Assembly (NCBI RefSeq): GCF_022809715.1 | Contig: NZ_CP094461.1 | Span: 186,001 to 250,000 of the forward strand | Length of the DNA stretch: 64,000 nucleotides | Origin: Burkholderia pyrrocinia | GTDB taxonomy: Bacteria > Pseudomonadota > Gammaproteobacteria > Burkholderiales > Burkholderiaceae | Direction of reading: 5' to 3' | Part shown: piece by piece, positions 27,592 to 36,777 of the stretch | Numbering within the stretch: position 1 is the first letter of the stretch | Layout: the number at the start of each line of letters is the position of its first letter | Notes under the pieces: generated by a model | Database searches by the model: none | Told to the model about the DNA's origin: nothing | Seen by the model: the letters and a program-made list of their open reading frames with translations, nothing else | Position numbers and translations under genes: made by a program

Positions 27592-30500
27592 TCAGCGCAA
27601 CGCCGGCGTGTCCTGCGCGCGGCGCGCGGCGGCCGCGTCGCGGCGCCGGTCGAGCCATGCGTGGATGAAGCCGAACACGACGGGTACGAACAGCAGCGTC
27701 GACAGCGTGCCGAACGCCAGCCCGCCGATCACCGCGCGGCCGAGCGGCGCGTTCTGTTCGCCGCCGTCGCCGAGGCCGAGCGCCATCGGCAGCATGCCGA
27801 TCAGCATCGCGAGCGCGGTCATCACGACCGGGCGGAAGCGGCTGAAGCCCGCGTCGAGCGCGGCCTGCCACGGCGGCGTGCCGCCCGCGATCAGCTCGCG
27901 CGCCGCGTTGACGACCAGGATGCTGTTCGCGGTCGCGATGCCGATGCACAGGATCGTGCCGGTCAGCGCGGGCACCGACAGCGTCGTGCGCGTGGCGAAC
28001 AGCATCCATGCGATGCCGGCGAGCGACGCGGGCAGGCCGCCGACGATCGCGAGCGGGTCGAGCCACGACTGGAAGTTGACGACCATCAGCAGGTAGACGA
28101 GCGCGATCGCGAGCGCGAGGCCGCCGAGCAGCCCGGCAAACGATTCGTGCATCGCCTGCACCTGGCCGCGCAGCACGATCGACGAACCGGGCGGCAATTG
28201 CGCACGTGCGGCGTCGACGAGCTGGGTCACGTCGGCCGTGACGCCGCCGAGATCGCGCCCCTGCACCGACGCGAAGATGTCGAGTACCGGCTGCACGTTG
28301 TAGTGCGACACGACCGCCTGCTGCGTCGCGCGCGAGAAGCTGCCGAGCGAGCCGAGCAGGTTCTGCGCGGGCGCGCCGGCCGCCGGGCCGCCGGCCGGCG
28401 TCTGCGGCGAACGCGCGGTGCCTGCCGGCAGCGGCACGTTCGCGAGCGCCTGCAGCGAATCGACCGAATACTGCGGCGACTGCACCAGCAGCGGATAGCT
28501 GACGCCGTTGCGCGGGTCGAGCCAGAAGTTCGGCGTCGTCTGCGAGCTGCCGGACAGCGCGATCAGCAGGTTCTGCGCGACGTCGCGCTGTTCGAGGCCG
28601 GCCTGGATCGCCTTGGTGCGGTCCACGTTCACGTTGATCGCCGGCTCGTCGCCGGGCTGCTGGATGCGCGCGTCGACGAGGCCGCGCACGCCGCGCAGCT
28701 TCGCGAGCAGCGCGTTCGCGACCGCGCGGTTCTGGTCGAGCTTGTTGCCGACGATCTGGATGTCGATCGGCGCGGGCAGCCCGAAGTTGAGGATCTGGCT
28801 GACGATGTCGGCCGGCAGGAACGCGAACGTCACGCCGGGGAACGACTGCGCGAGCAGGTTGCGCAGCTTCGCGACGTACGCGGCGGTCGGCGCATGGTCC
28901 GGCTTCAGCGTGATCATCACGTCGGCATCCTCGGTGCCGATCGGGTCGGACGAGTCGTACGTGAGGTTGATCCCGCTGACCGGCACGCCGATGTTGTCGA
29001 GCACGCTCGCGATGTCGTTCGCGGGAATCACGTCGTGGATGCGCGCTTCCACTTCGTCGGTCAGGCGCGCGGTTTCCTCGATCCGCGTGCCGGTCGGCGC
29101 GCGCAGGTGCAGGCGGATCTCGCCGGTGTCGATCGACGGGAAGAAATCCTGGCCGGCGAACGCGAACAGCGCGGTCGATGCGGCGCACGCGAGCAGGAAG
29201 GCCGCGGCGAAACGGCGGCGGTGCGCGATCGCCGCCGACAGCAGCGCGCGATAGCGCAGCCGCACGGCCTCGAAACGATGCTCGAACGCGGCCTGGAAGC
29301 GTGCGATCCGAGCAAACACGCCGCGCGGCGGCCGGCCGTGCCCCTTCGCGCGCATCAGCGCCATCGCGAGCGTCGGCACCAGCGTGCGCGAGAAGAAATA
29401 CGACGCGACCATCGCGAAGATCACCGCCTCGGCCATCGGCACGAACAGGTAGCGCGCGACGCCCGTCAGCAGGAACATCGGCACGAACACGATGCAGATC
29501 GACAGCGTCGACACGAAGGTCGGCACCGCGATCTCGCCCGCGCCGGTCAGGATCGCGTCTTCGAGCGGCGCGCCGCGTTCGAGGTGGTGCGTGATGTTCT
29601 CGATCGCGACGGTGGCATCGTCGACGAGAATTCCGACCGCGAGCGCGAGCCCGCCGAGCGTCATGATGTTGATCGTCTGGCCGAGCGCGGCGAGCGCGAG
29701 CAGCGACGTCAACACTGCGAGCGGAATCGACACCGCGATGATCAGCGTCGCGCGCCAGCTGCCGAGGAACAGCAGGATCATCAGCGCGGTGAGGCACGCG
29801 GCGATCAGCGCCTCGCGCACGACGCCCTGGATCGCCGCCTTCACGAACACCGACTGATCGCCGAGCGCCGAGATGTGCAGCGCCTTCGGCAGGCCGGCCG
29901 CGATCTTCGGCAGCATCGCCTTGACCTGGTCGATGATCGTCAGCGTCGACGCGCTGCCGGTCTTCTCGACGGTCAGCAGCGCCGCGCGCTTGCCGTCGGC
30001 GCGCACGATGTTGGTCTGCGGCGCGTAGCCGTCGCGAACGTGCGCGACGTCGCGCACATACACGACGCTGCCGCCGATCGTCTTCACCGGCAGGTTGTTC
30101 AGCGCGGCGACCGTCTGCGTGCTGCCGTTCATCTGCACGTTGTACTCGCGCGTGCCGATTTTCGCGGTGCCGCCGGGCAGGATCAGGTTCTGCGCGTTGA
30201 TCGCGTTCACGACGTCGATCGGCGCGAGCCCTTTCGCCTGCAGCGCGCGCGTATCGAGATCGACGACGATCTGGCGGATCTTGCCGCCGAACGGCAGCGG
30301 CACGGCCGCGCCCTGCACGGTCGCGAGCTGCGTGCGGATGAAGCTGTTGCCGAGGTCGTACAGCTGCTGCTCGGCGAGCGTGTCGCTCGACAGCCCGAGC
30401 TGCAGGATCGGCACCGTCGATGCGTTGTACGTAATGATGTTCGGCGGCAGCGTGCCGGGCGGCAGGATCCGCAGGATCGACGCGGAATTGCTCGCGGCTT

Positions 30501-30822
30501 CCGCGATCGCGCGATTGATGTCCGCGCCGGGGTGGAAGAAGATCTTCACGACCGACACGCCGTTCAGCGACTGCGATTCGATGTGCTCGATGTCGTCGAC
30601 GTCGGACGTGAGCGCGCGCTCGTAGTTCGACGTGATGCGCTTGGCCATGTCCTCGGCGGAGAAGCCGTTGTACGACCAGACGATGCTGACGACCGGGATG
30701 TCGATGTTCGGAAAGATGTCGGTCGGCGTGCGCAGGAGCGCGAGCGGTCCCGCGATGAAGATCAGCAGCGCGAGCACGACGAACGTATAGGGCCTGCGCA
30801 ACGCCAGCCGGACGATCCACAT
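27592..30822 (-). CDS. RND efflux permease (HAE-1-like)
   Basis: 1076 aa, close to the 1040-1050 of AcrB/MexB. The N-terminal helix MWIVRLALRRPYTFVVLALL, then the family's FPNIDIPVVSIVWSYNG. The TM4 proton-relay aspartate pair is present in VGILVDDATVAIENI (about 400-414), typical of HAE-1 pumps. Twelve hydrophobic segments and two large periplasmic loops can be laid out. Transport substrate not predictable: the regulator type suggests metals, the pump subfamily suggests organic compounds. GAGGAAA precedes the ATG. First gene of the operon, 91 bases from box B. Confidence 0.93.
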   Translation of the reverse strand: MWIVRLALRRPYTFVVLALLIFIAGPLALLRTPTDIFPNIDIPVVSIVWSYNGFSAEDMAKRITSNYERALTSDVDDIEHIESQSLNGVSVVKIFFHPGADINRAIAEAASNSASILRILPPGTLPPNIITYNASTVPILQLGLSSDTLAEQQLYDLGNSFIRTQLATVQGAAVPLPFGGKIRQIVVDLDTRALQAKGLAPIDVVNAINAQNLILPGGTAKIGTREYNVQMNGSTQTVAALNNLPVKTIGGSVVYVRDVAHVRDGYAPQTNIVRADGKRAALLTVEKTGSASTLTIIDQVKAMLPKIAAGLPKALHISALGDQSVFVKAAIQGVVREALIAACLTALMILLFLGSWRATLIIAVSIPLAVLTSLLALAALGQTINIMTLGGLALAVGILVDDATVAIENITHHLERGAPLEDAILTGAGEIAVPTFVSTLSICIVFVPMFLLTGVARYLFVPMAEAVIFAMVASYFFSRTLVPTLAMALMRAKGHGRPPRGVFARIARFQAAFEHRFEAVRLRYRALLSAAIAHRRRFAAAFLLACAASTALFAFAGQDFFPSIDTGEIRLHLRAPTGTRIEETARLTDEVEARIHDVIPANDIASVLDNIGVPVSGINLTYDSSDPIGTEDADVMITLKPDHAPTAAYVAKLRNLLAQSFPGVTFAFLPADIVSQILNFGLPAPIDIQIVGNKLDQNRAVANALLAKLRGVRGLVDARIQQPGDEPAINVNVDRTKAIQAGLEQRDVAQNLLIALSGSSQTTPNFWLDPRNGVSYPLLVQSPQYSVDSLQALANVPLPAGTARSPQTPAGGPAAGAPAQNLLGSLGSFSRATQQAVVSHYNVQPVLDIFASVQGRDLGGVTADVTQLVDAARAQLPPGSSIVLRGQVQAMHESFAGLLGGLALAIALVYLLMVVNFQSWLDPLAIVGGLPASLAGIAWMLFATRTTLSVPALTGTILCIGIATANSILVVNAARELIAGGTPPWQAALDAGFSRFRPVVMTALAMLIGMLPMALGLGDGGEQNAPLGRAVIGGLAFGTLSTLLFVPVVFGFIHAWLDRRRDAAAARRAQDTPALR

Positions 30823-30913
30823 GATGTTTTCCTCGAAGCAGGGCAGGGGTGCCGCATTCGATGCGACGAGCGTGCAGTCTGACGATGCCGCGTTGACCCG
30901 GCCCTGACTCGAA

Positions 30914-30931
30914 GATTACGAAGCTGTTATC
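30914..30931. promoter_or_regulatory. Response-regulator box B
   Basis: GATTAC GAAGCT GTTATC: 5 of 6 arm pairs match. It lies 91 bases before the RND permease start on one side and 160 bases before the second DUF4148 gene on the other. Differs from the reverse complement of box A at only two positions. Confidence 0.7.
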
Positions 30932-31091
30932 TGCGTGCGGTGCCGCTGATTTCAGAATTGTCATCCGGCGGTCAGCGTCGCGCCGGCCGCGATCACCAGA
31001 ATGAACGTGTCAGGCGGCGAATCGCATCCGCGGTTCCGCCGGCGGCGCATCGACGATGCGTCTTCATCGAACCGTTCTGGGGAGTTTCATC

Positions 31092-31367
31092 ATGAATCGC
31101 AGACTGATCGCAGCCGCCGCGCTGCTCGCACTCGCAATCGGCACGCCGGTCGCCGCTTTCGCGCAGACTTCGTCGGGCCCGACCCGCGCCGACGTGATCG
31201 CCGATCTGGTGCAGGCGCAGCGCGACGGCACCGTGCCCACGTCGAACTGGGACTATCCGCCGAGCACGCGGACGATCGCGCGCAATCGCGAGCTGTATGC
31301 GATCGCGCACGGCGAGCAGGGCACCGCGACCGCGTCGGCGTCCGTGCCGGCCGTCAGCGTGCAGTGA
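31092..31367 (+). CDS. Small exported DUF4148 protein (second copy)
   Basis: 91 aa. Signal peptide MNRRLIAAAALLALAIGTPVAAFA, then TRADVIADLVQAQRDGTVP and WDYPPSTRTIARNRELYA, the same landmarks as the copy at 21981-22238. The ATG at 31092 has GGAG about 8 bases upstream. Divergent from the RND operon with box B between, mirroring the arrangement at the other end of the locus. Periplasmic; biochemical role unknown. Confidence 0.86.
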   Translation: MNRRLIAAAALLALAIGTPVAAFAQTSSGPTRADVIADLVQAQRDGTVPTSNWDYPPSTRTIARNRELYAIAHGEQGTATASASVPAVSVQ

Positions 31368-31382
31368 AACGGGAGTCGGGTG

Positions 31383-31610
31383 ATGAAGGTTCTTTCCCGA
31401 CTGGCGATCGCCGCGCTGCTCGCGGCGGCGGTCGCGCCGGCGTTTGCGCGCGGGATGCCGCAACTGCCCGATGGCGACGGCGGGCGCGCCAGCGTGCTGC
31501 GCGAGTTGAACCCGACGCGGGCGAATGGTGATGCGCGGGCGCATGCCGCCGGCGTCGCGTCGAATTCTAACGGCGAGACTGACAGGAAGGCGGTGGTCCG
31601 CCGGAACTGA
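31383..31610 (+). CDS. Small exported protein of unknown function
   Basis: 75 aa, MKVLSRLAIAALLAAAVAPAFARG: a clear Sec signal cut near AFA-RG, then a polar, Gly/Asp/Asn-rich tail without Cys or known motif. Lies 15 bases after the DUF4148 stop with its own GGGAG site, so the two are likely co-transcribed. Not recognised; the context suggests it belongs to the same stress response. Confidence 0.65.
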   Translation: MKVLSRLAIAALLAAAVAPAFARGMPQLPDGDGGRASVLRELNPTRANGDARAHAAGVASNSNGETDRKAVVRRN

Positions 31611-31999
31611 GTTTTGTCGAGCGCCGAGGCGACGGCCGTCATGGTTCCCGATTTCGGGGCGACGCGTCGTCCGCCGCTGCCTGTGTCGTCAACCCTTACG
31701 CGGCCGACGCATTGCCCGAATGCGCGGGCCTTCACGCCTTCAAAACGACTCGGCCGGCCCGACGCCGGCACCACGCCAGGCGCACCCGCGCGCTTAGGTG
31801 TTTATACGTATGCCGATTTCGATATCGCTTCAATCCAAGATTTCATTGGAAGGTTATCGGACTTGTTCCTAGACTGATCCGGGGCATGCATACCGGGCCG
31901 ACCCGGCCGGACACGCTGCCCGGCACAGCCCTGAACCGCGCGCGCCAAGCAGAAACAGAACAGCGCCGCGGCATACAACGACATCATCGGAGACGGACC
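31611..31999. other. Intergenic region upstream of the galactofuranose importer
   Basis: About 389 bases, no gene. It should hold the ytfQ promoter. One modest dyad is visible, TCCAA (31834-31838), 7 bases, TTGGA (31846-31850), within a relatively AT-rich stretch; it may be an operator but arms are short. Confidence 0.4.
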
Positions 32000-32962
32000 A
32001 TGACATTCATCAGGAAGCTGGCGGCCGGTGCGATCGTCGCCGCGGCGACGGTACTCGCGCCCGGCGCATTCGCGCAGCAAAAGCCGATCACGCTCGGGTT
32101 CTCGCAGGTCGGCGCGGAAAGCGCGTGGCGCACCGCGAACACCGTGTCGGTGAAGGGCGCGGCGAAGGACGCCGGCATCAACCTGAAATTCTCGGACGCG
32201 CAGCAGAAGCAGGAGAACCAGATCCGCGCGATCCGCTCGTTCATCGCGCAGAAGGTCGACGTGATCGCGTTCTCGCCGGTCGTCGAATCGGGCTGGGAGC
32301 CGGTGCTGACCGAGGCGAAGGCCGCGCACATCCCGGTGATCCTGACCGACCGCGCGGTCGACGTGAAGGATCCGTCGCTGTACGTGACGATGATCGGCTC
32401 GGACTTCCTCGAGGAAGGGCGGCGCGCGGGCCACTGGATGGAAGAGCGCTACAAGAACGACGCGGGCCCGATCAACATCGTCGAGCTGCAGGGCACGGTC
32501 GGCTCGGCGCCGGCCAACGATCGCCGCGCCGGGCTGCTCGAAGTGATCAAAAGCAATCCGAAGTTCAAGGTGATCGCATCGCAGAGCGGCGACTTCACGC
32601 TCGCCGGCGGCAAGCAGGTGATGGAAGCGTTCGCGAAGACCTACGGCAAGCAGATCAACGTCGTCTACGCGCACAACGACGACATGGCGCTCGGCGCGAT
32701 CCAGGCGATGGAAGAGGCCGGGATCAAGCCCGGCAAGGACGTGGCCGTCGTGTCGTTCGATGCGACGAAGGGCGGCTTCCAGGCGATGATCGCCGGCAAG
32801 ATCAACGTCGACGTCGAATGCAGCCCGCTGCTCGGCCCGCAGCTGATGAACGCGGTGAAGGACGTCGTCGCCGGCAAGCCGCTGCCCAAGCGCATCGTGA
32901 CGAACGAGACGGTGTTCCCGATGAGCGTCGCGGCGCAGGTGCTGCCGACCCGCAAATACTGA
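32000..32962 (+). CDS. ytfQ: Galactofuranose-type ABC importer, solute-binding protein YtfQ
   Basis: 320 aa (E. coli YtfQ is 318). Signal peptide MTFIRKLAAGAIVAAATVLAPGAFA cut before QQKPITLGFSQVGAES. The mature protein is a type I periplasmic binding fold; the YtfQ-like ligand residues fall in VGAESAWRTANT, SPVVESGWEP, TDRAVDV, AHNDDMALGAIQAM and FDATKGGFQAM. YtfQ binds furanose forms of galactose and arabinose. First gene of ytfQRT-yjfF; a hairpin follows at 32978-32994. Confidence 0.93.
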   Translation: MTFIRKLAAGAIVAAATVLAPGAFAQQKPITLGFSQVGAESAWRTANTVSVKGAAKDAGINLKFSDAQQKQENQIRAIRSFIAQKVDVIAFSPVVESGWEPVLTEAKAAHIPVILTDRAVDVKDPSLYVTMIGSDFLEEGRRAGHWMEERYKNDAGPINIVELQGTVGSAPANDRRAGLLEVIKSNPKFKVIASQSGDFTLAGGKQVMEAFAKTYGKQINVVYAHNDDMALGAIQAMEEAGIKPGKDVAVVSFDATKGGFQAMIAGKINVDVECSPLLGPQLMNAVKDVVAGKPLPKRIVTNETVFPMSVAAQVLPTRKY

Positions 32963-32977
32963 CATGGTCGGCACGGG

Positions 32978-32994
32978 CGGCGGCGCGGCCGCCG
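32978..32994 (+). repeat. Hairpin after the ytfQ binding-protein gene
   Basis: CGGCGGC, loop GCG, GCCGCCG (7 bp), nested in a longer imperfect stem GGTCGGC ... GGCGACC. It lies between ytfQ and ytfR and may protect the ytfQ message or lower downstream expression. Confidence 0.45.
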
Positions 32995-33017
32995 GCGACC
33001 GCTTCGAGGGAGGGTTC

Positions 33018-34532
33018 ATGACGAGTCCGCCGGTGGTCGAGATGATCGGCATCGACAAGTCGTTTCCGGGCGTGAGCGCGCTGCAGCGCGTGAACTTCCG
33101 GTTGTTTCCGGGCGAGATCCACGCGCTGATGGGCCAGAACGGCGCGGGCAAGTCGACGCTGATCAACGTGCTCACCGGCGTGCATGCGCACGATGCGGGC
33201 GAGATTCGCGTCGGCGGCGAGCCGGTGCGCTTCGCCGCGCCGCGCGAGGCCGAGGCGGCCGGGATCCAGACGCTCTATCAGGAAGTGAACCTGTGCGCGA
33301 ACCTGTCGGTTGCCGAGAACATCTTCGCGGGCCGGCAGCCGATGCGGCGCGGCGCGATCGACTGGAACGCGATCCATGCACGGGCGCGCGCGGCGCTGGC
33401 CGAACTCGACCTGTCGCTCGACGTCACGCGCTCGCTCGACGCGTATCCGATCGCGGTGCAGCAGATGGTCGCGATCGCGCGCGCCGTGTCGGTCGATGCG
33501 CGCGTGCTGATACTCGACGAGCCGACGTCGAGCCTCGACGACGGCGAGGTCGCGCGGCTGTTCGACGTGCTGCGCCGGCTGAAGGCGTCGGGCATCGCGA
33601 TCCTGTTCGTCACGCATTTCCTCGAGCAGACCTATGCGGTGTCCGACCGGATCACCGTGATGCGCAACGGTGAGCGCGAGGGCGAGTACCTGGCGCGCGA
33701 CCTGCCGGTCGACGTGCTGGTCGCGAAGATGACCGGCCGCGAACGAATGTCCGACACGCTGCAGGCGGGCGCTGCCGCGGTCGAGCGCGCGGCCGGCGCG
33801 GCCGCGCCGTTCCTGTCGATGCGGCAGGTCGGCCGGCGCGGGATGATGAGCCCGCTCGATCTCGACGTGCGGCCCGGCGAAATCGTCGGGCTGGCCGGGC
33901 TGCTCGGCTCGGGGCGTACCGAAACCGCGCAGCTCGCGTTCGCCGCGGAGCGCACCGACACCGGCGCGATCGAGATCGACGGCGCGCGCAAGCGGCTGGC
34001 GTCGCCGCACGATGCGGTCCGGCACGGGATCGCGTATTGCCCCGAGGACCGCAAGAAGGAAGGCATCGTCGCCGCGCTGTCGATCCGCGAGAACATCATC
34101 CTCGCGCTGCAGGCGCGGCGCGGCTGGTGGCGGCTGATCGGGCGCGCGCGCCAGCGCGAGATCGCCGAGTCGTATATCGCGCGGCTCGGCATCAAGGCGC
34201 GCGACGCGGAGCAGCCGATCGGGCTGCTGTCGGGCGGCAACCAGCAGAAGGTGCTGCTCGCGCGCTGGCTCGCGACGGACCCGAAGCTGCTGATCCTCGA
34301 CGAGCCGACGCGCGGCATCGACGTCGCCGCGAAGTTCGACATCATGGAGCGCGTGCTCGCGCTGTGCGCGACCGGGCTCGCGATCCTGTTCATTTCGTCG
34401 GAGATCAGTGAAGTGGTGCGCGTGAGCCACCGGATCGCGGTGCTGCGCGACCGGCGCAAGGTCGCCGAACTGACCGGCGCCGATGCGTCCGAAGAGCAGG
34501 TTTACCGGCTGATCGCGGGAGGCCAGTCATGA
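33018..34532 (+). CDS. ytfR: Galactofuranose-type ABC importer, ATPase YtfR
   Basis: 504 aa: two fused ABC domains as in all CUT2 importers. First domain Walker A GQNGAGKST (about 37-45), Walker B LILDEPTSSLD. Second domain has the degenerate P-loop GLLGSGRTET and signature LSGGNQQK with [12 protein letters not shown]. Closest in pattern to YtfR. Start at 33018 has GAGGGAGGG upstream. Overlaps ytfT by ATGA. Cytoplasmic energy subunit for YtfT/YjfF. Confidence 0.93.
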   Translation: MTSPPVVEMIGIDKSFPGVSALQRVNFRLFPGEIHALMGQNGAGKSTLINVLTGVHAHDAGEIRVGGEPVRFAAPREAEAAGIQTLYQEVNLCANLSVAENIFAGRQPMRRGAIDWNAIHARARAALAELDLSLDVTRSLDAYPIAVQQMVAIARAVSVDARVLILDEPTSSLDDGEVARLFDVLRRLKASGIAILFVTHFLEQTYAVSDRITVMRNGEREGEYLARDLPVDVLVAKMTGRERMSDTLQAGAAAVERAAGAAAPFLSMRQVGRRGMMSPLDLDVRPGEIVGLAGLLGSGRTETAQLAFAAERTDTGAIEIDGARKRLASPHDAVRHGIAYCPEDRKKEGIVAALSIRENIILALQARRGWWRLIGRARQREIAESYIARLGIKARDAEQPIGLLSGGNQQKVLLARWLATDPKLLILDEPTRGIDVAAKFDIMERVLALCATGLAILFISSEISEVVRVSHRIAVLRDRRKVAELTGADASEEQVYRLIAGGQS

Positions 34533-35569
34533 TGCGTGTACGCACGCTGTTTCGTCATCCGCTTGCGTGGCCGGTGCTGACGCTTGCGCTGCTGTTCGCG
34601 CTCGACGTCGCGCATCGTCCGGGCTTCCTGTCGATCGCGCTGCTCGACGGTCACCTGTTCGGCGCGCCGATCGACATCCTGAACCGTGCGGCGCCGCTCG
34701 TGATCGTGTCGCTCGGCATGACGCTCGTGATCGCGACGCGCGGGATCGACATTTCCGTCGGCGCGATCGTCGCGATCGCCGGCGCGGCCGCGGCGATCGT
34801 GCTCGAAGCCGATCCGTCGCGGGTCGGCACGGCGCTGGCCGCCGCGCTCGGCGTCGGGCTGCTCGCGGGCGCGTGGAACGGCCTGCTCGTCGCGTTCGTC
34901 GGGATGCAGCCGATCATCGCGACGCTGATCCTGATGGTGGCCGGCCGCGGCATCGCGCAACTGCTGACGGGCGGCCAGATCATTCCGATCGGCGCGCCCG
35001 GCTACCTCGCGCTCGGCGGCGGTTATCTGGCGACCGTGCCGTGCTCGGTGTGGATCGCGCTCGCGACGATCGCCGCGACCGCGCTGCTGGTGAACCGCAC
35101 GGCGCTCGGGCTATTCATCCGCGCGATCGGCGTGAACCCGGTCGCCACGCGGCTCGTCGGGCTGCGTTCGGGCGCGGTCGTGTTCGGCGTGTACCTGTGT
35201 TCCGGCGTGATGTCGGCGGTCGCCGGCATCCTCGCGAGTTCCAACGTGCGCAGCGCCGACGGCAACAACGCGGGGCTGCTGCTCGAACTCGACGCGATCC
35301 TCGCGGTGACGCTCGGCGGCACGTCGCTGCTCGGCGGCCGCTTCAGCCTCGCCGGCTCCGTGCTCGGCGCGCTGATCATCCAGACGCTGACCTACACGAC
35401 CTACTCGATCGGCGTGCCGCCGGAGGCGACGCTGGTCGTCAAGGCGGTCGTCGTGATCGTCGTGACGCTGATCCAGTCGGACGCGGCGCGCGCGCTCGTG
35501 GTCCGCCACGCGTCGCGGCTGCTGCCATCCGCGCGTTCGCGCGCCACCTCCGGAGCCACGCCCCGATGA
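34529..35569 (+). CDS. ytfT: Galactofuranose-type ABC importer, permease YtfT
   Basis: 346 aa, about ten hydrophobic segments. CUT2 permease landmarks: LGMTLVIATRGIDISVGAIVAIAGA and LDAILAVTLGGTSLLGGR. Starts in the ytfR stop (ATGA) and its own stop overlaps the yjfF start (ATGA), so the operon is tightly coupled. Inner-membrane half-channel that pairs with YjfF. Confidence 0.92.
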   Translation: MMRVRTLFRHPLAWPVLTLALLFALDVAHRPGFLSIALLDGHLFGAPIDILNRAAPLVIVSLGMTLVIATRGIDISVGAIVAIAGAAAAIVLEADPSRVGTALAAALGVGLLAGAWNGLLVAFVGMQPIIATLILMVAGRGIAQLLTGGQIIPIGAPGYLALGGGYLATVPCSVWIALATIAATALLVNRTALGLFIRAIGVNPVATRLVGLRSGAVVFGVYLCSGVMSAVAGILASSNVRSADGNNAGLLLELDAILAVTLGGTSLLGGRFSLAGSVLGALIIQTLTYTTYSIGVPPEATLVVKAVVVIVVTLIQSDAARALVVRHASRLLPSARSRATSGATPR

Positions 35570-36654
35570 CCCGATTCCTTGGCCGGCTCGCCGACCCGCG
35601 CACGCTGCCGATCGTCGTGACGATCGTGCTGTTCGCCGCGCTGTTCGGCTTCGGATCCGTGATGTACACGGGATTTTTCTCGATGCAGGTATTGACCGGC
35701 CTGCTCGTCGACAACGCGTTCCTGTTGATCGTCGCGATCGGCATGACGTTCGTGATCGTGTCGGGCGGCATCGACCTGTCGGTCGGCTCGGTCGTTGCGC
35801 TGACAACGATCTTCTGCGCGGTCGGCGCCGAGCGGCTGCACTGGCCCGTGTGGGTGATCGTGCCGCTGGTGCTCGCGTTCGGCGCGCTGTACGGCGCGGC
35901 GATGGGCGCGCTGATCCATTATTTCCGGCTGCAGCCGTTCATCGTCACGCTGGCCGGGATGTTTCTCGCGCGCGGCGCGTGCTTCCTGATCACGACGCAG
36001 TCGATCACGATCAACGAACCGACCTTTCATGCAATCGCGGGCATCAGCGTGCCGGTCGGCGGCGGCACGCTGAGCGCGGGCGCGCTGATCGCGCTCGCGA
36101 CGCTGGCCGTCGCGATCTACGTCGCGCATTTCACGCGCTTCGGCCGCAACGTGTATGCGATCGGCGGCAACGAGCGTTCGGCGCTGCTGATGGGGCTGCC
36201 GGTCGCGCGCACGAAGATCGGCGTCTATGCGCTGAGCGGGCTGTGCTCGTCACTCGGCGGCGTGGTGTTCACGTTGTACGTGCTGTCGGGCTACGGGCTG
36301 CAGGCGCAAGGGATGGAGCTCGACGCGATCGCCGCGACCGTGATCGGCGGCACGCTGCTCACGGGCGGCGTGGGCTACGTGATCGGCTCGGTGTTCGGCG
36401 TCGGCATCCTCGGCACGATCCAGGTGCTGATCACGTTCGACGGCACGTTGAGTTCGTGGTGGACGCGGATCGTGATCGGCGCGCTGCTGTGCGTGTTCTG
36501 CGTGCTGCAGCGGGTCATCGAGCGGCATGCAACGCGGCGGCGCACGGGCGGCACGGGGCTCGGTGCGCAGCAGCCGAAGCGTGACACCGCACACGCGCGG
36601 CCGGCCGAGCCCGGCGAGGACGCGGCGCTGGTGTCGACGATGCGGCGCGTGTAG
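35566..36654 (+). CDS. yjfF: Galactofuranose-type ABC importer, permease YjfF
   Basis: 362 aa; E. coli YjfF has 331. The excess is a hydrophilic tail of about 40 residues after the last helix (ATRRRTGGTGLGAQQPK and on). Core motifs GMTFVIVSGGIDLSVGSVVALT and LDAIAATVIGGTLLTGG mark a CUT2 permease. Second membrane subunit of the importer; last gene of the operon, converging on galM with a hairpin between. Confidence 0.92.
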   Translation: MTRFLGRLADPRTLPIVVTIVLFAALFGFGSVMYTGFFSMQVLTGLLVDNAFLLIVAIGMTFVIVSGGIDLSVGSVVALTTIFCAVGAERLHWPVWVIVPLVLAFGALYGAAMGALIHYFRLQPFIVTLAGMFLARGACFLITTQSITINEPTFHAIAGISVPVGGGTLSAGALIALATLAVAIYVAHFTRFGRNVYAIGGNERSALLMGLPVARTKIGVYALSGLCSSLGGVVFTLYVLSGYGLQAQGMELDAIAATVIGGTLLTGGVGYVIGSVFGVGILGTIQVLITFDGTLSSWWTRIVIGALLCVFCVLQRVIERHATRRRTGGTGLGAQQPKRDTAHARPAEPGEDAALVSTMRRV

Positions 36655-36670
36655 TGCGTGTAGTGGAGCG

Positions 36671-36691
36671 CACGGCGCGCGCCGCGCCGTG
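36671..36691. terminator. Hairpin between convergent yjfF and galM
   Basis: CACGGCGCG (36671-36679), loop CGC, CGCGCCGTG (36683-36691): perfect 9-bp stem 16 bases after the yjfF stop. No U-tract on either side; probably a two-way terminator. Confidence 0.55.
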
Positions 36692-36777
36692 ACGGGCAAC
36701 GGGGCAGCGGCACGCACGACGTACGTGGCCGATGCCTGGCCGCCGGTGCTTGTTGTCGGAGGCGGCCGGTGCGCGCG

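Noticed and set aside
27277..30882. 1201-codon open frame opposite the RND permease gene
   Set aside because: Arg/His/Asp-rich, no domain; it is the antisense shadow of a GC-rich gene with strong family motifs.
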